Shown here: one piece after another, positions 6,285-13,617 of the stretch | Position numbering within the stretch: the stretch's first letter is position 1 | How the letters are laid out: each line of letters begins with the position of its first letter | DNA from: Chloroflexota bacterium | GTDB taxonomy: Bacteria; Chloroflexota; Dehalococcoidia; JACQGW01 | Assembly (NCBI GenBank): GCA_016199325.1 | Contig: JACQGW010000379.1 | Coordinates: forward strand, 1-19,445 | Length of the DNA stretch: 19,445 nt | Direction: 5' to 3' | The notes under the pieces: model-generated | What the model was told of the DNA's origin: nothing | The model's input: the letters and a program-made list of their open reading frames with translations, nothing else | Databases searched by the model: none | Position numbers and translations under genes: made by a program

Positions 6285-7301
6285 ATGCCCCAGTGGCAGC
6301 ACCAGATTCCCACGCTGGCGGACGTCTATCAGGCCCGCCGGCGGATCGCGCCCTATCTCGCTCGGACGCCGCTCCTGCGGCCGGCGGCGCTCGGCGCCGC
6401 GCTCGGCTGCACCGCCTACCTGAAATGCGACAACCTCCAGCCCATCGGCGCCTTCAAGGTGCGGGGCGGCATCAACTTGATCGCCGCGCTGTCCGACGGC
6501 GAGCGGCGACGGGGTGTGGTCACCGCCTCGTCGGGAAACCACGGCCAGTCCATCGCCTACGCCGCCCAGATCTTCGGCGTCCGCGCGGCCATCTACGTGC
6601 CGGAGGGCGCCAATCCCTTCAAGGTAGCAGCCATCCGGCGCATGGGCGCCGAAGTCGTTCACCACGGCGCCGATTTCGACGATGCGCGGCTGGCCGCCGC
6701 CGAGCGAGCGGAGCGCGACGGCATGCGCTTCGTTCACGCCGCCAACGAGCCGCTCCTGATCGCCGGCGTCGGCACCGCCTACCTGGAGGTCGTCGAAGAG
6801 GTGCCCGACGTGGACGTGATCATCGCCCCGGTGGGCGGGGGGAGCGGCGTCTGCGGCGCCTGCATCGTCGCCAAGGCCATCGATCCGCGCATCCAGGTCA
6901 TCGGCGTCCAGGCTGCCGGCTCGGCTGCCGCCTACCAGTCGTGGCGCGCCGGCGAGGTCCGCAGCGTGCCGGCGGCCGATACCTTTGCGGAGGGGCTCGC
7001 CGCCCGGGTCGGCTTCGAGCTGCCGCTGGCCATCCTGCGCCGGCACGTCGACGACATCGTCGTGGCGACCGACGGCGAGATCCGGTCCGCCATCGTCCTG
7101 CTGCTGGAGACCACCCACCAGCTCGCCGAGGGGGCGGGCGCAGCGGCGACGGCCGCCGCCTGGCAGTTGCGCGATCGCCTGGCCGGGCGGCGTGTGGCGC
7201 TGATGTTGAGCGGCGGCAACATCACGGTCGAGATGCTCCGCGAGGTCATCGAGCGCGTCCGCGCCTCGTCGCTTGTCACGGCTGAACTGACCGGTTCGTA
7301 G
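6285..7301 (+). CDS. PLP-dependent threonine/serine dehydratase
   Basis: A fold-type II PLP enzyme of 338 residues, resembling threonine ammonia-lyase, which converts threonine (or serine) to the 2-oxo acid and ammonia. The PLP lysine lies in PIGAFKVRGG (Lys58), followed by the substrate loop SSGNHGQ and the phosphate-binding GGGSGVCG. The usual motif is TGSFKxRGA; here PIGAFKVRGG is a mild variant. There is no C-terminal ACT domain, so it resembles the catabolic or serine/threonine dehydratase class instead of feedback-regulated IlvA. A related lyase such as a serine racemase-like or ectoine-type enzyme cannot be excluded. ATG 6285 has a strong AAGGAGGA site (6272-6279) overlapping the gatD stop. 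Confidence 0.88.
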   Translation: MPQWQHQIPTLADVYQARRRIAPYLARTPLLRPAALGAALGCTAYLKCDNLQPIGAFKVRGGINLIAALSDGERRRGVVTASSGNHGQSIAYAAQIFGVRAAIYVPEGANPFKVAAIRRMGAEVVHHGADFDDARLAAAERAERDGMRFVHAANEPLLIAGVGTAYLEVVEEVPDVDVIIAPVGGGSGVCGACIVAKAIDPRIQVIGVQAAGSAAAYQSWRAGEVRSVPAADTFAEGLAARVGFELPLAILRRHVDDIVVATDGEIRSAIVLLLETTHQLAEGAGAAATAAAWQLRDRLAGRRVALMLSGGNITVEMLREVIERVRASSLVTAELTGS

Positions 7302-7335
7302 CGAGCGATAGAGCAAGGTCATTCTCGCATGATTG

Positions 7336-7364
7336 TTGATCACCGGCGCGGGCAGGAGTAGAAT
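7336..7364 (+). promoter_or_regulatory. Promoter of the LOG-family gene
   Basis: TTGATC (7336-7341) and TAGAAT (7359-7364) lie 17 bases apart, a good housekeeping arrangement. The predicted start near 7371 leaves a leader of about 105 bases before ATG 7476, which is long for this window. Confidence 0.6.
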
Positions 7365-7383
7365 GACTGATGGTGGGAGCAGC

Positions 7384-7466
7384 CGGTCCTGGGGGTGTTT
7401 CGGCAACTGGCTGTTCCAGCCTATCGAATCCGGCAGCTCTCCAGGGAAGCTGCCCGAAAGGGACCG
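7384..7466 (+). promoter_or_regulatory. Foldable 5' leader, three-way junction candidate
   Basis: CGGTCC (7384-7389) is the exact complement of GGACCG (7461-7466) and can close a stem around two inner hairpins: CTGG/CCAG (7407-7419) or the overlapping GGCTG/CAGCC, and a perfect 7-bp GGCAGCT/AGCTGCC (7432-7454). The closed junction ends nine bases before ATG 7476, so it could influence translation. I do not recognise a known riboswitch class, and random pairing in GC-rich DNA is a real alternative. Confidence 0.35.
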
Positions 7467-7475
7467 TGCAGGCGT

Positions 7476-8081
7476 ATGCAATCAGGAAATGGCACCGCTC
7501 CGGACGGGCGCATCGTGACGGTCTTTGGGAGCGCCCGTGCCCAGTCGGGAAGCCCCGGCTATGCGGCGGCGATGAACCTCGGCGCCGCGCTGGCGCGGGC
7601 CGGCTTCGCCGTCTGCAACGGGGGATTTGATGGTGTCATGGAGGCGAGCGCGCGGGGTGCCAAGGAGGCGGGCGGCCGCACTATCGGGGTGACGGTCGGC
7701 ATCTTTCCTGCGCGGATCGCCAACCAGTGGCTCGACGAGGAGATCCAAAGCCAGACGCTCTTTCTCCGGCTGGAGCGGCTGACCAGCCTGGCCAACGCCT
7801 TCATTGTCCTGCACGGCGGCGTCGGCACCCTGGTCGAGCTTGCGCTCGTCTGGAACCTCTCCCAGGCCGGCGCGCTGGAGGGGAAGCCCATCGTGGTCGT
7901 CGGCGCGGAATGGCGGCAGGTGATCGAGAGCATCGGCCGGCACCTGGCCGTGAAGCCGGCGGATTTCGACCTGCTGCATTTCGTCGACGAACCGCTCGAC
8001 GCCGTCGCCTGGCTCCGCGAGCGGCTCACGGCGTCGCCGGCGATCGCCGATGCCGTCGCCTCCGGGGAGTCGTCCCACTAG
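7476..8081 (+). CDS. LOG-family Rossmann nucleotide-binding protein
   Basis: A 201-residue protein of the LOG (lysine decarboxylase-like) family, whose characterised members are phosphoribohydrolases acting on nucleoside monophosphates such as cytokinin nucleotides. It has the N-terminal TVFGSARA strand-loop, NGGFDGVMEA (48-56) and the HGGVGTLVE signature (113-121). Most LOG proteins have PGGxGTxxE, so the proline is replaced by histidine here, as in some TIGR00725-like relatives; the substrate is therefore uncertain. The frame is open upstream to 7395, but those 27 residues overlap the leader and do not look conserved, so ATG 7476 is preferred. It has its own promoter and is followed by a repeat-filled gap, so it is monocistronic. 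Confidence 0.85.
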   Translation: MQSGNGTAPDGRIVTVFGSARAQSGSPGYAAAMNLGAALARAGFAVCNGGFDGVMEASARGAKEAGGRTIGVTVGIFPARIANQWLDEEIQSQTLFLRLERLTSLANAFIVLHGGVGTLVELALVWNLSQAGALEGKPIVVVGAEWRQVIESIGRHLAVKPADFDLLHFVDEPLDAVAWLRERLTASPAIADAVASGESSH

Positions 8082-8090
8082 AACGCCGAA

Positions 8091-8225
8091 CGAAACCGCA
8101 GAGGCGCAGAGGACGCAGAGACGGGTTTCTGGTTTGCGGTTTCTGGTTCGAGAAGCACCCCGACAACCAGAAACGAGAAACCTCGTTCTCTGTGCCGTCT
8201 CCGCGTACTCTGCGTCTCTGCGGTT
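8091..8225. repeat. Nested palindromic repeat family C
   Basis: The outer arms contain ACCGCAGAGGCGCAGAG (near 8095-8111) and the complement CTCTGCGTCTCTGCGGTT (8208-8225), differing at one position in the core. Inside is a second inverted pair: GGTTTCTGGTT-like (8124-8148) and AACCAGAAACGAGAAACC (8165-8182). The element is thus a palindrome within a palindrome made of short tandem words. It starts ten bases after the LOG stop. A shortened echo of the inner word recurs near 19314-19330. Confidence 0.85.
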
Positions 8226-8328
8226 GGTTTCGTTGGTTTTCTTTGCACGGCAGACGCGGAGCGGGCAGTCGTCGATCGAGGGGGAGGGTGCTCGAACAGC
8301 GACTACCCGCATCCGTTGTGAGAAAGGA

Positions 8329-8466
8329 GACCGTGGCCTCCGGCGCAGGGGTGCGCCGTCAGCACGTTGACTCCTTACGCTGATACGCCGTAGCACAGAC
8401 CGTGCCAACACGGCCTGGTGGAATACCACAGCGACATTGATGGGTAGCGCCCGTCGGAATGGACGG
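8329..8466 (+). other. Hairpin-rich non-coding stretch before fmt
   Basis: This gene-free region carries a series of hairpins: CGGCGCA/TGCGCCG with a GGGG loop (8341-8358, 7 bp), CCGTG/CACGG (8400-8413), GTGG/CCAC (8418-8429) and CCGTC/GACGG (8451-8466). The TGGTGGAATACCAC part faintly resembles a T-box antiterminator (GGTGGNACC), but three extra bases break the match and no specifier stem or terminator is clear. It may be an RNA leader of fmt, an independent RNA or decayed repeats. A TTGACT (8367-8372) with a poor -10 (TAGCAC, 18 bases on) is the only promoter-like signal. Confidence 0.35.
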
Positions 8467-8549
8467 AATGACGCGTGACGCATGAGATCGGCAACCCCCA
8501 TCCATCAGGACCTGCGTGGCATGCCACCAGTGGGCCATGCTGAGCGCCG

Positions 8550-9515
8550 ATGGCTGACCGCTTCCGCATCGTCTTCATGGGGACGCCGCCGTTCGCCGTC
8601 CCCACCCTGGACCGGCTCGTCGCCGACGGCTACGACGTCGTCGCCGTCTACACCCAGCCGGACCGGCCGACAGGGCGCGGCCGCCAGGTGGGCGTATCGG
8701 CCGTCAAGGCGCGCGCGCTGGAGCTGGGGCTCGCCGTCGTCCAGCCGGAGCGGCTGCGGGCGGCGGCCGAAGTCGAGCGGCTCCGGGCCTATCAGCCGGG
8801 CGCGGTCGTCGTCGCCGCCTACGGCCTGATCCTCCCGCCGGCCGTCCTCGCCATTCCGCCGCACCGGTGCTTGAACGTCCACGCCTCACTGCTGCCGCGC
8901 TGGCGCGGCGCGGCACCGGTCGCCGCCGCCATCCTGGCCGGTGACGCCGAGACCGGCGTCACCATCATGCTGATGGAGCCGGGCATCGACACCGGACCGA
9001 TGCTGAGCCAGCGCGCCGTCCCGATCGACGCCACCGACACCACTCGGACGCTCACCGCCCGACTGGCAGCCGTCGGGGCGGCCCTGCTGGGCGAAACCCT
9101 CCCCCGCTGGCTCGCCGGCACTATCCAGCCGGCTCCACAGGACGAGCGAGCGGCCACCATGGCGCCCCAGCTCACCCGCGCCGGCGCCGAGATCGACTGG
9201 ACACAGCCGGCCATCGCCATCGCCCGCCGGGTGCGCGCCTTCGACCCCTGGCCCGGCACGCATACCCACTGGAATGGCCGCCTGGTGAAGATCCTCGCCG
9301 CTCAGCCGACTCCGGTCGACGCCGGCTGGCCGCCGGGCACCGTGCCTGGCCGTTCTGCCCAGGAGCCGTCGGGGCTGCTCGTTCAGACCGGAAGCGGGAG
9401 CCTCGCCGTCACCCGTCTGCAACTGGAGGGCAAGCGCCCGGCCACTGCGGACGAGTTCCTCCGGGGGTACCGGGAGGTCGTTGGGGTCCGGTGGGGTCCC
9501 CCCAAGCAGCCTTGA
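8550..9515 (+). CDS. fmt: Methionyl-tRNA formyltransferase
   Basis: Fmt transfers a formyl group from 10-formyl-tetrahydrofolate to initiator Met-tRNA in the cytoplasm. The 321-residue protein begins with FRIVFMGTPPFAVP, has the folate-binding catalytic signature LNVHASLLPRWRGAAP with Asn109 and His111, and Asp147 in EPGIDTGP completes the triad. The C-terminal OB-like domain follows, including FDPWPGTHTHWNG near residue 230. The length fits the family. An in-frame TGA nine bases upstream fixes the start at ATG 8550; the ribosome-binding site is weak (GAG). No def or priA is adjacent, unlike many genomes. Upstream lies a 468-base gap with repeats and hairpins. Confidence 0.97.
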   Translation: MADRFRIVFMGTPPFAVPTLDRLVADGYDVVAVYTQPDRPTGRGRQVGVSAVKARALELGLAVVQPERLRAAAEVERLRAYQPGAVVVAAYGLILPPAVLAIPPHRCLNVHASLLPRWRGAAPVAAAILAGDAETGVTIMLMEPGIDTGPMLSQRAVPIDATDTTRTLTARLAAVGAALLGETLPRWLAGTIQPAPQDERAATMAPQLTRAGAEIDWTQPAIAIARRVRAFDPWPGTHTHWNGRLVKILAAQPTPVDAGWPPGTVPGRSAQEPSGLLVQTGSGSLAVTRLQLEGKRPATADEFLRGYREVVGVRWGPPKQP

Positions 9516-9527
9516 GGGGCAAGAGTC

Positions 9528-9758
9528 TTGCAGTGGTCATCCCGGCAGCAGCCAATACGATGGTGCTGCCTGGCCGGAGAGCGTGCCTGTCCGCCTGAGG
9601 ACGTCGGCGGCATCTACGGCTACGCCGAGTTCCTGGAGGCGATTCGAGACCCCGAACATCCGGACCACGACGAGATGCTGGAGTGGGTCGGGGGAGCGTT
9701 CGACCCGGAGGCGTACGACCTGGCTCGGGTGAATCGAGAGCTGAAACGGATCCGCTGA
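9528..9758 (+). pseudogene. C-terminal remnant of a pRiA4b ORF-3-like protein
   Basis: The 76-codon open stretch contains GERACPPEDVGG, GYAEFLEAI, HDEMLEWVGGAFDPEAYDL and VNRELKRI, which correspond to the conserved C-terminal end of plasmid pRiA4b ORF-3 family (PRiA4_ORF3) proteins. Those proteins are normally much longer (around 180 residues or more), and the N-terminal domain is absent: upstream is the end of fmt. The only start in frame is a TTG without a ribosome-binding site, and the first dozen residues do not look related. I read it as a decayed or truncated gene tail, homologous from about 9570. Confidence 0.7.
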
Positions 9759-9838
9759 GGCCCCAGGCACCGCGGCCAGCATCGACGCCTCCCGGGGGAT
9801 CGAGAGCGGACTCTCCGCTGCGCGCGTTGAGCCGACGG

Positions 9839-9868
9839 TTGCTCGCAGGCGACCAGGAATGCTAGACT
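9839..9868 (+). promoter_or_regulatory. Promoter of the sensor kinase operon
   Basis: TTGCTC (9839-9844) and TAGACT (9863-9868) are 18 bases apart, and TG at 9860-9861 adds an extended -10. The predicted start near 9875 gives a leader of about 45 bases to ATG 9920. Confidence 0.55.
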
Positions 9869-9919
9869 GGACACAGCGGCATTTTCGGAAGCGGCCAGTC
9901 GATGGCCTGACGCGCGTCG

Positions 9920-11482
9920 ATGATTCTATCTTTCCACTTCGTACACTACGCGCTCGCGATCACCGTCGTCGTGCTCGCCTTTCTGATCGCGCGGCTGATC
10001 TGGCCGCCCCTGGACTCCATCCGGTACGCCGCGTTCGTTGCTGCGGTGATCGTCATCCTCGGGCTCATCGAGGCGCTGCGTGGGAATCGGCGTGCGCTGG
10101 AGGCGCGAGTGGCCGAACGAACAGCCGAGCTCGATCGGGCCAACGCCACGTTGCAGGCCGAGATCGCCGAGCGCGAGCAGCTGGCCGATGAACTCACCGC
10201 GCTGCTCGCTCGGGAGGCGGCGGCGCGAACCGACGCCGAACGGGCTCGACGGCAGGCCGAGGCGCTCCTGTCGGTCGCCCGGAGCGCCAACGAGAGCCTC
10301 AACCTCGAGCAGACGCTCATGGCGGTGGTCAGTGCGGCCCGCCAGCTCTTCGGCGCCGACCGCGCGGCCGTCTACTATCAGGACGAGTCCGGCCGTCACC
10401 TCTGTCCGGTCCTATTCGGCCATCCAGCAAGCGGCGTCGAGCAGATCTGCAACGACTGCACGGTTGCGCCGATCTGCGACCGGGTCGGAAAGACCTGGCC
10501 GCCGATCTCTGCCAACGGCGCTGCCGCCGCACGGTCCAAGGCGGCCATCGGCGACCCGGCCACCATCGCCCACGGCGGCCGGAACGTCTTGACCTTCCCG
10601 GTCCTGCGGACCGGCGAGCCGACGGGCTTCCTCGCCGTCTACCACGACCGGCCGCGCGCGTACACGGCTGAAGAGATGCAGGCGGCGCAGTTGTTAGCCA
10701 ACCAGGCGGCCGCTGCAGTGGCCAACGCTCGCCTGTACGAAGCCGAGCGACGGGCGCGCGAGGCGCTGGCGCGGAATCTTGCCGAGCTGGCGCGCTCGAA
10801 CGCCGATCTGGAGCAGTTCGCAACCGTCGCCTCCCACGACCTCCAGGAGCCGCTCCGGATGATCTCCAGCTACCTGCAGCTCCTCGCTCGGCGATACCAG
10901 GGAAAGCTGGACGCCGACGCCGACGAGTTCATCGGCTACGCCGTCGAGGGGGCAAGCCGCATGCAGGCGCTCATCGTCGACCTGCTCACCTACGCTCGCG
11001 TCGGGCGGAAGGGCGAAGCCTTTTCGCCGACGGATGCCGGCGCCGCGCTGAGCGCCGCGCTCGCCAATCTGCGGCTCGCCATCGACGACAGCGGGGCCGT
11101 GGTGAGCCGTGGCGACCTGCCGACGGTTCTGGCCGACGAGGTCCAGCTCGTTCAACTGTTCCAGAACCTGATCGACAACGCCATCAAGTTCCGGAGCAAG
11201 GCGCCGCCGGACGTCCGCGTCTGTGCCGCATCCACGCCGGAGGAGTGGGTCTTCTCCGTCCGAGACAACGGCATCGGGATCGACCCTGAGTACCACGACC
11301 GGATCTTCGCCATCTTTCGGCGCCTGCACAGCCGCGAGGAGTACCCGGGCACCGGCATCGGCCTGGCGGTCTGCAAACGGATCGTCGAACGCCACGGCGG
11401 GCGCATCTGGGTCGAGTCCGAACACGAGAAGGGCGCGACGTTCTGCTTTTCGATCCCGCGGCGAGAGGAGTGCCAGCCATGA
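9920..11482 (+). CDS. GAF-domain sensor histidine kinase with cysteine cluster
   Basis: A 520-residue membrane-bound histidine kinase. Two membrane helices (about 9-29 and 35-52) are joined by a very short loop, so there is no extracellular sensor; a coiled coil (56-117) leads to a GAF domain (about 118-275), then HisKA with [11 protein letters not shown] (phosphoacceptor His306) and HATPase_c with NLIDNAIKF (N box), DNGIGI (449-454) and [10 protein letters not shown]. The HisKA sequence is of the phytochrome-like type that pairs with Rcp-like regulators. Four cysteines in the GAF domain, Cys162, Cys177, Cys180 and Cys186, form a C-x14-C-x2-C-x5-C cluster, suggesting metal or Fe-S based sensing (inference). 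ATG 9920 lacks a clear ribosome site. The stop overlaps the regulator start. Confidence 0.93.
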   Translation: MILSFHFVHYALAITVVVLAFLIARLIWPPLDSIRYAAFVAAVIVILGLIEALRGNRRALEARVAERTAELDRANATLQAEIAEREQLADELTALLAREAAARTDAERARRQAEALLSVARSANESLNLEQTLMAVVSAARQLFGADRAAVYYQDESGRHLCPVLFGHPASGVEQICNDCTVAPICDRVGKTWPPISANGAAAARSKAAIGDPATIAHGGRNVLTFPVLRTGEPTGFLAVYHDRPRAYTAEEMQAAQLLANQAAAAVANARLYEAERRAREALARNLAELARSNADLEQFATVASHDLQEPLRMISSYLQLLARRYQGKLDADADEFIGYAVEGASRMQALIVDLLTYARVGRKGEAFSPTDAGAALSAALANLRLAIDDSGAVVSRGDLPTVLADEVQLVQLFQNLIDNAIKFRSKAPPDVRVCAASTPEEWVFSVRDNGIGIDPEYHDRIFAIFRRLHSREEYPGTGIGLAVCKRIVERHGGRIWVESEHEKGATFCFSIPRREECQP

Positions 11483-11925
11483 GCGGCGACATGGTCGTCC
11501 AGCCGATCGAGATTCTGTTGGTTGAGGACAATCCCGGCGACGTACGCCTGACCGTCGAAGCCCTCAAGGAAGGGAAGGTCTTGAGCAACCTGCACGTGGT
11601 CGAGGACGGCCAGGCGGCACTCGCCTACCTGCGGCAGGAGGGCAAGTACGCCGGCGCGGCGCGGCCGGACGTCATCCTGCTCGACCTGAACCTCCCGAGG
11701 ATGGATGGGCGTGAGGTGCTGGCGCTGATCAAAGCCGATGAGCGCCTGCGGGCCATCCCCGTCGTCATTCTGACCACCTCCAAGGCCGAGGAGGACATCC
11801 TCCGGTCCTACCATCTCCACGCCAACTGCTACATTACGAAGCCCGTCGACTTCGAGCAGTTCATCGGCGTGGTGCGGTCGATTGAGAGCTTCTGGTTCAC
11901 GATCGTGAAGCTCCCGTCGCGATGA
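11479..11925 (+). CDS. Rcp1-like single-domain response regulator
   Basis: A 148-residue stand-alone receiver domain with no output domain. The acidic pocket is LLVEDNPGD (Glu16, Asp17), the phosphoacceptor is Asp69 in [13 protein letters not shown], and Thr100 and Lys121 complete the switch. The extended N and C termini and wording such as [10 protein letters not shown] ... [15 protein letters not shown] match the Rcp family that works with phytochrome-like kinases, so the partner is almost certainly the kinase encoded just before it. ATG 11479 has GAGAGGAG (11463-11470) upstream and overlaps the kinase stop as ATGA. GTG 11470 is in frame but would destroy that site. With no DNA-binding domain it must act by protein contact or phosphotransfer. 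Confidence 0.94.
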   Translation: MSGDMVVQPIEILLVEDNPGDVRLTVEALKEGKVLSNLHVVEDGQAALAYLRQEGKYAGAARPDVILLDLNLPRMDGREVLALIKADERLRAIPVVILTTSKAEEDILRSYHLHANCYITKPVDFEQFIGVVRSIESFWFTIVKLPSR

Positions 11926-12012
11926 GGACCAGCGGAATGCTTCTTGCTCTCCTATCCCGATCAGCTCTTTGAGATGGTCGAATCGCAACAGGATTAGGAA
12001 GGGGCTGAAGCG

Positions 12013-12186
12013 TTGAAAAGCAAACTGATGGCGCTGTTCCTTGCCGGGCTGCTGGCGCTGGCGACGGTCGGATCCGCCCTGGCCGACAGCCCGAAGCCGC
12101 CGACGAACGGCGGCAACGGCGCGGGCCAGAGCGGCCAGTGCACGGGGCCTGCGGCTGACCGGCCGGCCTCCTGCCAGTCGCCGTAG
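12013..12186 (+). CDS. Small secreted cysteine-containing peptide
   Basis: A 57-codon frame starting with TTG behind AGGAAGGGG (11996-12004). It begins MKSKLMALFLAGLLALATVG, a classic Sec signal peptide, and ends in SALA before Asp-Ser-Pro, a good signal peptidase I site (AxA) after residue 24. The mature part of about 33 residues is rich in Pro, Gly, Asn and Ser, with two cysteines (residues 43 and 54) that could form one disulfide. I do not recognise the family. It lies 87 bases after the response regulator on the same strand and is followed within 30 bases by a strong hairpin, so it is the likely last gene of that unit. A later start at ATG 12028 is possible but shortens the signal's charged end. 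Confidence 0.7.
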   Translation: MKSKLMALFLAGLLALATVGSALADSPKPPTNGGNGAGQSGQCTGPAADRPASCQSP

Positions 12187-12213
12187 AGACGACGGGAGAC
12201 GTGACCTCTCAAC

Positions 12214-12250
12214 AGGAGGGAGCTGGGGACCATGTCTCCAGCTCCCTCCT
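12214..12250. terminator. Strong hairpin between convergent units
   Basis: AGGAGGGAGCTGG (12214-12226) is perfectly complementary to 12238-12250, and three more pairs (one G-U) extend the stem to 16 with a five-base loop (12230-12234). It sits 27 bases after the peptide stop on the plus strand and 24 bases after the cysM stop on the minus strand. Neither side has a long T run, but position and strength support a shared bidirectional terminator. Confidence 0.65.
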
Positions 12251-12274
12251 TCGTTCGTAGGGGGCTGTGCCCAC

Positions 12275-13234
12275 TTACAGGTACAAGTCTGTGCTCAGGT
12301 ACTTCAGCCCGGTGTCGGGGGCGACGGTCACGATCGTCGTCCCTGATTCGGCCGTGCGGGCGAGCTGGAGCGCGGCGGCGACGTTGGCGCCGGTCGAGAA
12401 GCCACCGAAGATGCCCTCCCGGGTCGCCAGCAGTCGGGCCGCCTCGGTGGCTTCGTCGTCGGCGACGGTCAGAAAGCCGTCGCAGAGGTCGGCGTCCCAC
12501 AGCGGCGGGATCAGCGCGTAGCCGGTCCCCTGGATCTTGTGGCTGGTGCTCGTCACCGGGCCGCCCGCGATGAACGGCGCCAACGCCGGCTCGGCCGCGT
12601 AGCAGCGGACGGCCGGCCGCCGGGCCTTGAGCGCCCGGCTCACCCCCAGGAAGGTGCCGCCCGTGCCGATGGAGGCCACCCAGACGTCAACCAGCCCGCC
12701 CGATTGCTCCCAGATCTCGGGCCCGGTCGTTCGCTCGTGGGCAAGAACGCCGGCCGGGTTGTTGAACTGATCCGGCCGGAAAGCGCCCAGCTCCCGGACC
12801 AGCTCACGCGCTCGCTGCTCGACCAGCTCCAGGTCCTCCCTGGAAACCTGGCCGGGTCGCGGGCCGCCCGCCTGGGGAACGAGCGCCACCTCGGCGCCGA
12901 GCGCTTCGAGCATCCGGCGCCGCTCGACGGAGTTCCCCTCGGACATCACAGCGATCATCCGGTAGCCCTTCACCGCGCAGACGATCGCCAGCCCGGTGCC
13001 CATGTTCCCGCTGGTCAGCTCGACGACGGCGCCCCCGGGCCGGAGGCGGCCGTCGCGCTCGGCCTCTTCGACGATGGTCAGGGCCGCGCGGTCCTTGACC
13101 GATCCCCCGGGGTTGAAGTACTCTAGCTTCACGAAAACACGGCCCGGCAGCCCGGCCCCGAGTCGATCGAGGGCGACGAGCGGCGTGTTGCCGATGGCCT
13201 TCAGGACGCTGAGATCTGTTTGCCTGGTGACCAT
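12275..13234 (-). CDS. cysM: Cysteine synthase, CysM type (sulfur-carrier dependent)
   Basis: A fold-type II PLP enzyme of 319 residues that makes cysteine from an activated serine. The PLP lysine is Lys47 in NPGGSVKDRA, the substrate loop is TSGNMGTG (74-81; CysK usually has TSGNTG), and SIGTGGTFLGVSRALK is the phosphate-binding loop. The C-terminal GTGYALIPPLWD segment is CysM-like. The gene directly follows a small ubiquitin-like carrier with a diglycine end, as in Mycobacterium cysO-cysM, where CysM uses O-phosphoserine and CysO thiocarboxylate; this pathway is inferred from that pairing. The ATG at 13234 follows a GGGGGG run and lies eight bases after the carrier stop. The open frame extends to 13507 but that extension merely overlaps cysO out of phase. 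Confidence 0.9.
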   Translation of the reverse strand: MVTRQTDLSVLKAIGNTPLVALDRLGAGLPGRVFVKLEYFNPGGSVKDRAALTIVEEAERDGRLRPGGAVVELTSGNMGTGLAIVCAVKGYRMIAVMSEGNSVERRRMLEALGAEVALVPQAGGPRPGQVSREDLELVEQRARELVRELGAFRPDQFNNPAGVLAHERTTGPEIWEQSGGLVDVWVASIGTGGTFLGVSRALKARRPAVRCYAAEPALAPFIAGGPVTSTSHKIQGTGYALIPPLWDADLCDGFLTVADDEATEAARLLATREGIFGGFSTGANVAAALQLARTAESGTTIVTVAPDTGLKYLSTDLYL

Positions 13235-13242
13235 GCGCCCCC

Positions 13243-13476
13243 CTATCCGCCGGTCACGGCGGCCAGAAAGTGGACGTCGTCGCCATCGGCGAGCCTGGCG
13301 CCGGGCGTGACGACGATTCCGTTCACCGCAAAGGTGCCAACGCTCCAGAGATTGCCGCCCAGCACCCGGTTCAGATCGTCGACGGTAGCGCCGTCCGGCA
13401 GCTCGACGGCTCGGCTGCGACCGCCGAGCTCGGCCTGGAGCACGGCATCGCCGTAGATGGACAGTTTGACTCTCAT
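13243..13476 (-). CDS. cysO: Ubiquitin-like sulfur carrier protein (CysO/MoaD/ThiS family)
   Basis: A 77-residue beta-grasp protein ending in Thr-Gly-Gly, the mark of sulfur carriers that are adenylated and turned into a C-terminal thiocarboxylate. Typical features are MRVKLSIYGDAV, a central DGATVDDL helix start, FAVNGIVV and the LADGDDVHFLAAVTGG end. It is the first gene of a two-gene unit with cysM, so it is assigned CysO instead of MoaD or ThiS; the sequence alone cannot separate these. No mec (JAMM protease) gene, its partner in Mycobacterium, lies in the window, nor an E1-like MoeZ enzyme. On the minus strand a TAGAAT -10-like box is present about 35 bases upstream. Confidence 0.88.
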   Translation of the reverse strand: MRVKLSIYGDAVLQAELGGRSRAVELPDGATVDDLNRVLGGNLWSVGTFAVNGIVVTPGARLADGDDVHFLAAVTGG

Positions 13477-13617
13477 GGCGTCTCTCGCGTGGTTTCAGCG
13501 CGACCATTCTACACTGCGCGGCACCATCTGTGCTATTCTTCTAGGATAGTAGTGGGTGAGTCGTGGGCGCGGAGGGGAGTGAGGAGTCGGTGGGGATCCG
13601 GCAAGGCCGCAGCGATG

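Noticed and set aside
4602..7301. An 899-codon frame running from inside murT through gatD into the dehydratase
   Set aside because: Only its last 338 codons (from 6285) are a real gene; the upstream part overlaps murT and gatD in another frame and is Arg-rich noise.
7381..7470. tRNA or tRNA-like gene
   Set aside because: A TCGAATCC word resembles a T-loop, but no acceptor or anticodon stem can be formed around it.
8411..8433. T-box antiterminator
   Set aside because: GGTGGAATACC has three extra bases compared with GGTGGNACC; no specifier loop, stem I or terminator could be built. Kept only as a structured region.
11470..11478. GTG start for the response regulator
   Set aside because: It would overlap the likely ribosome site; ATG 11479 with the ATGA overlap and GAGAGGAG upstream is better.
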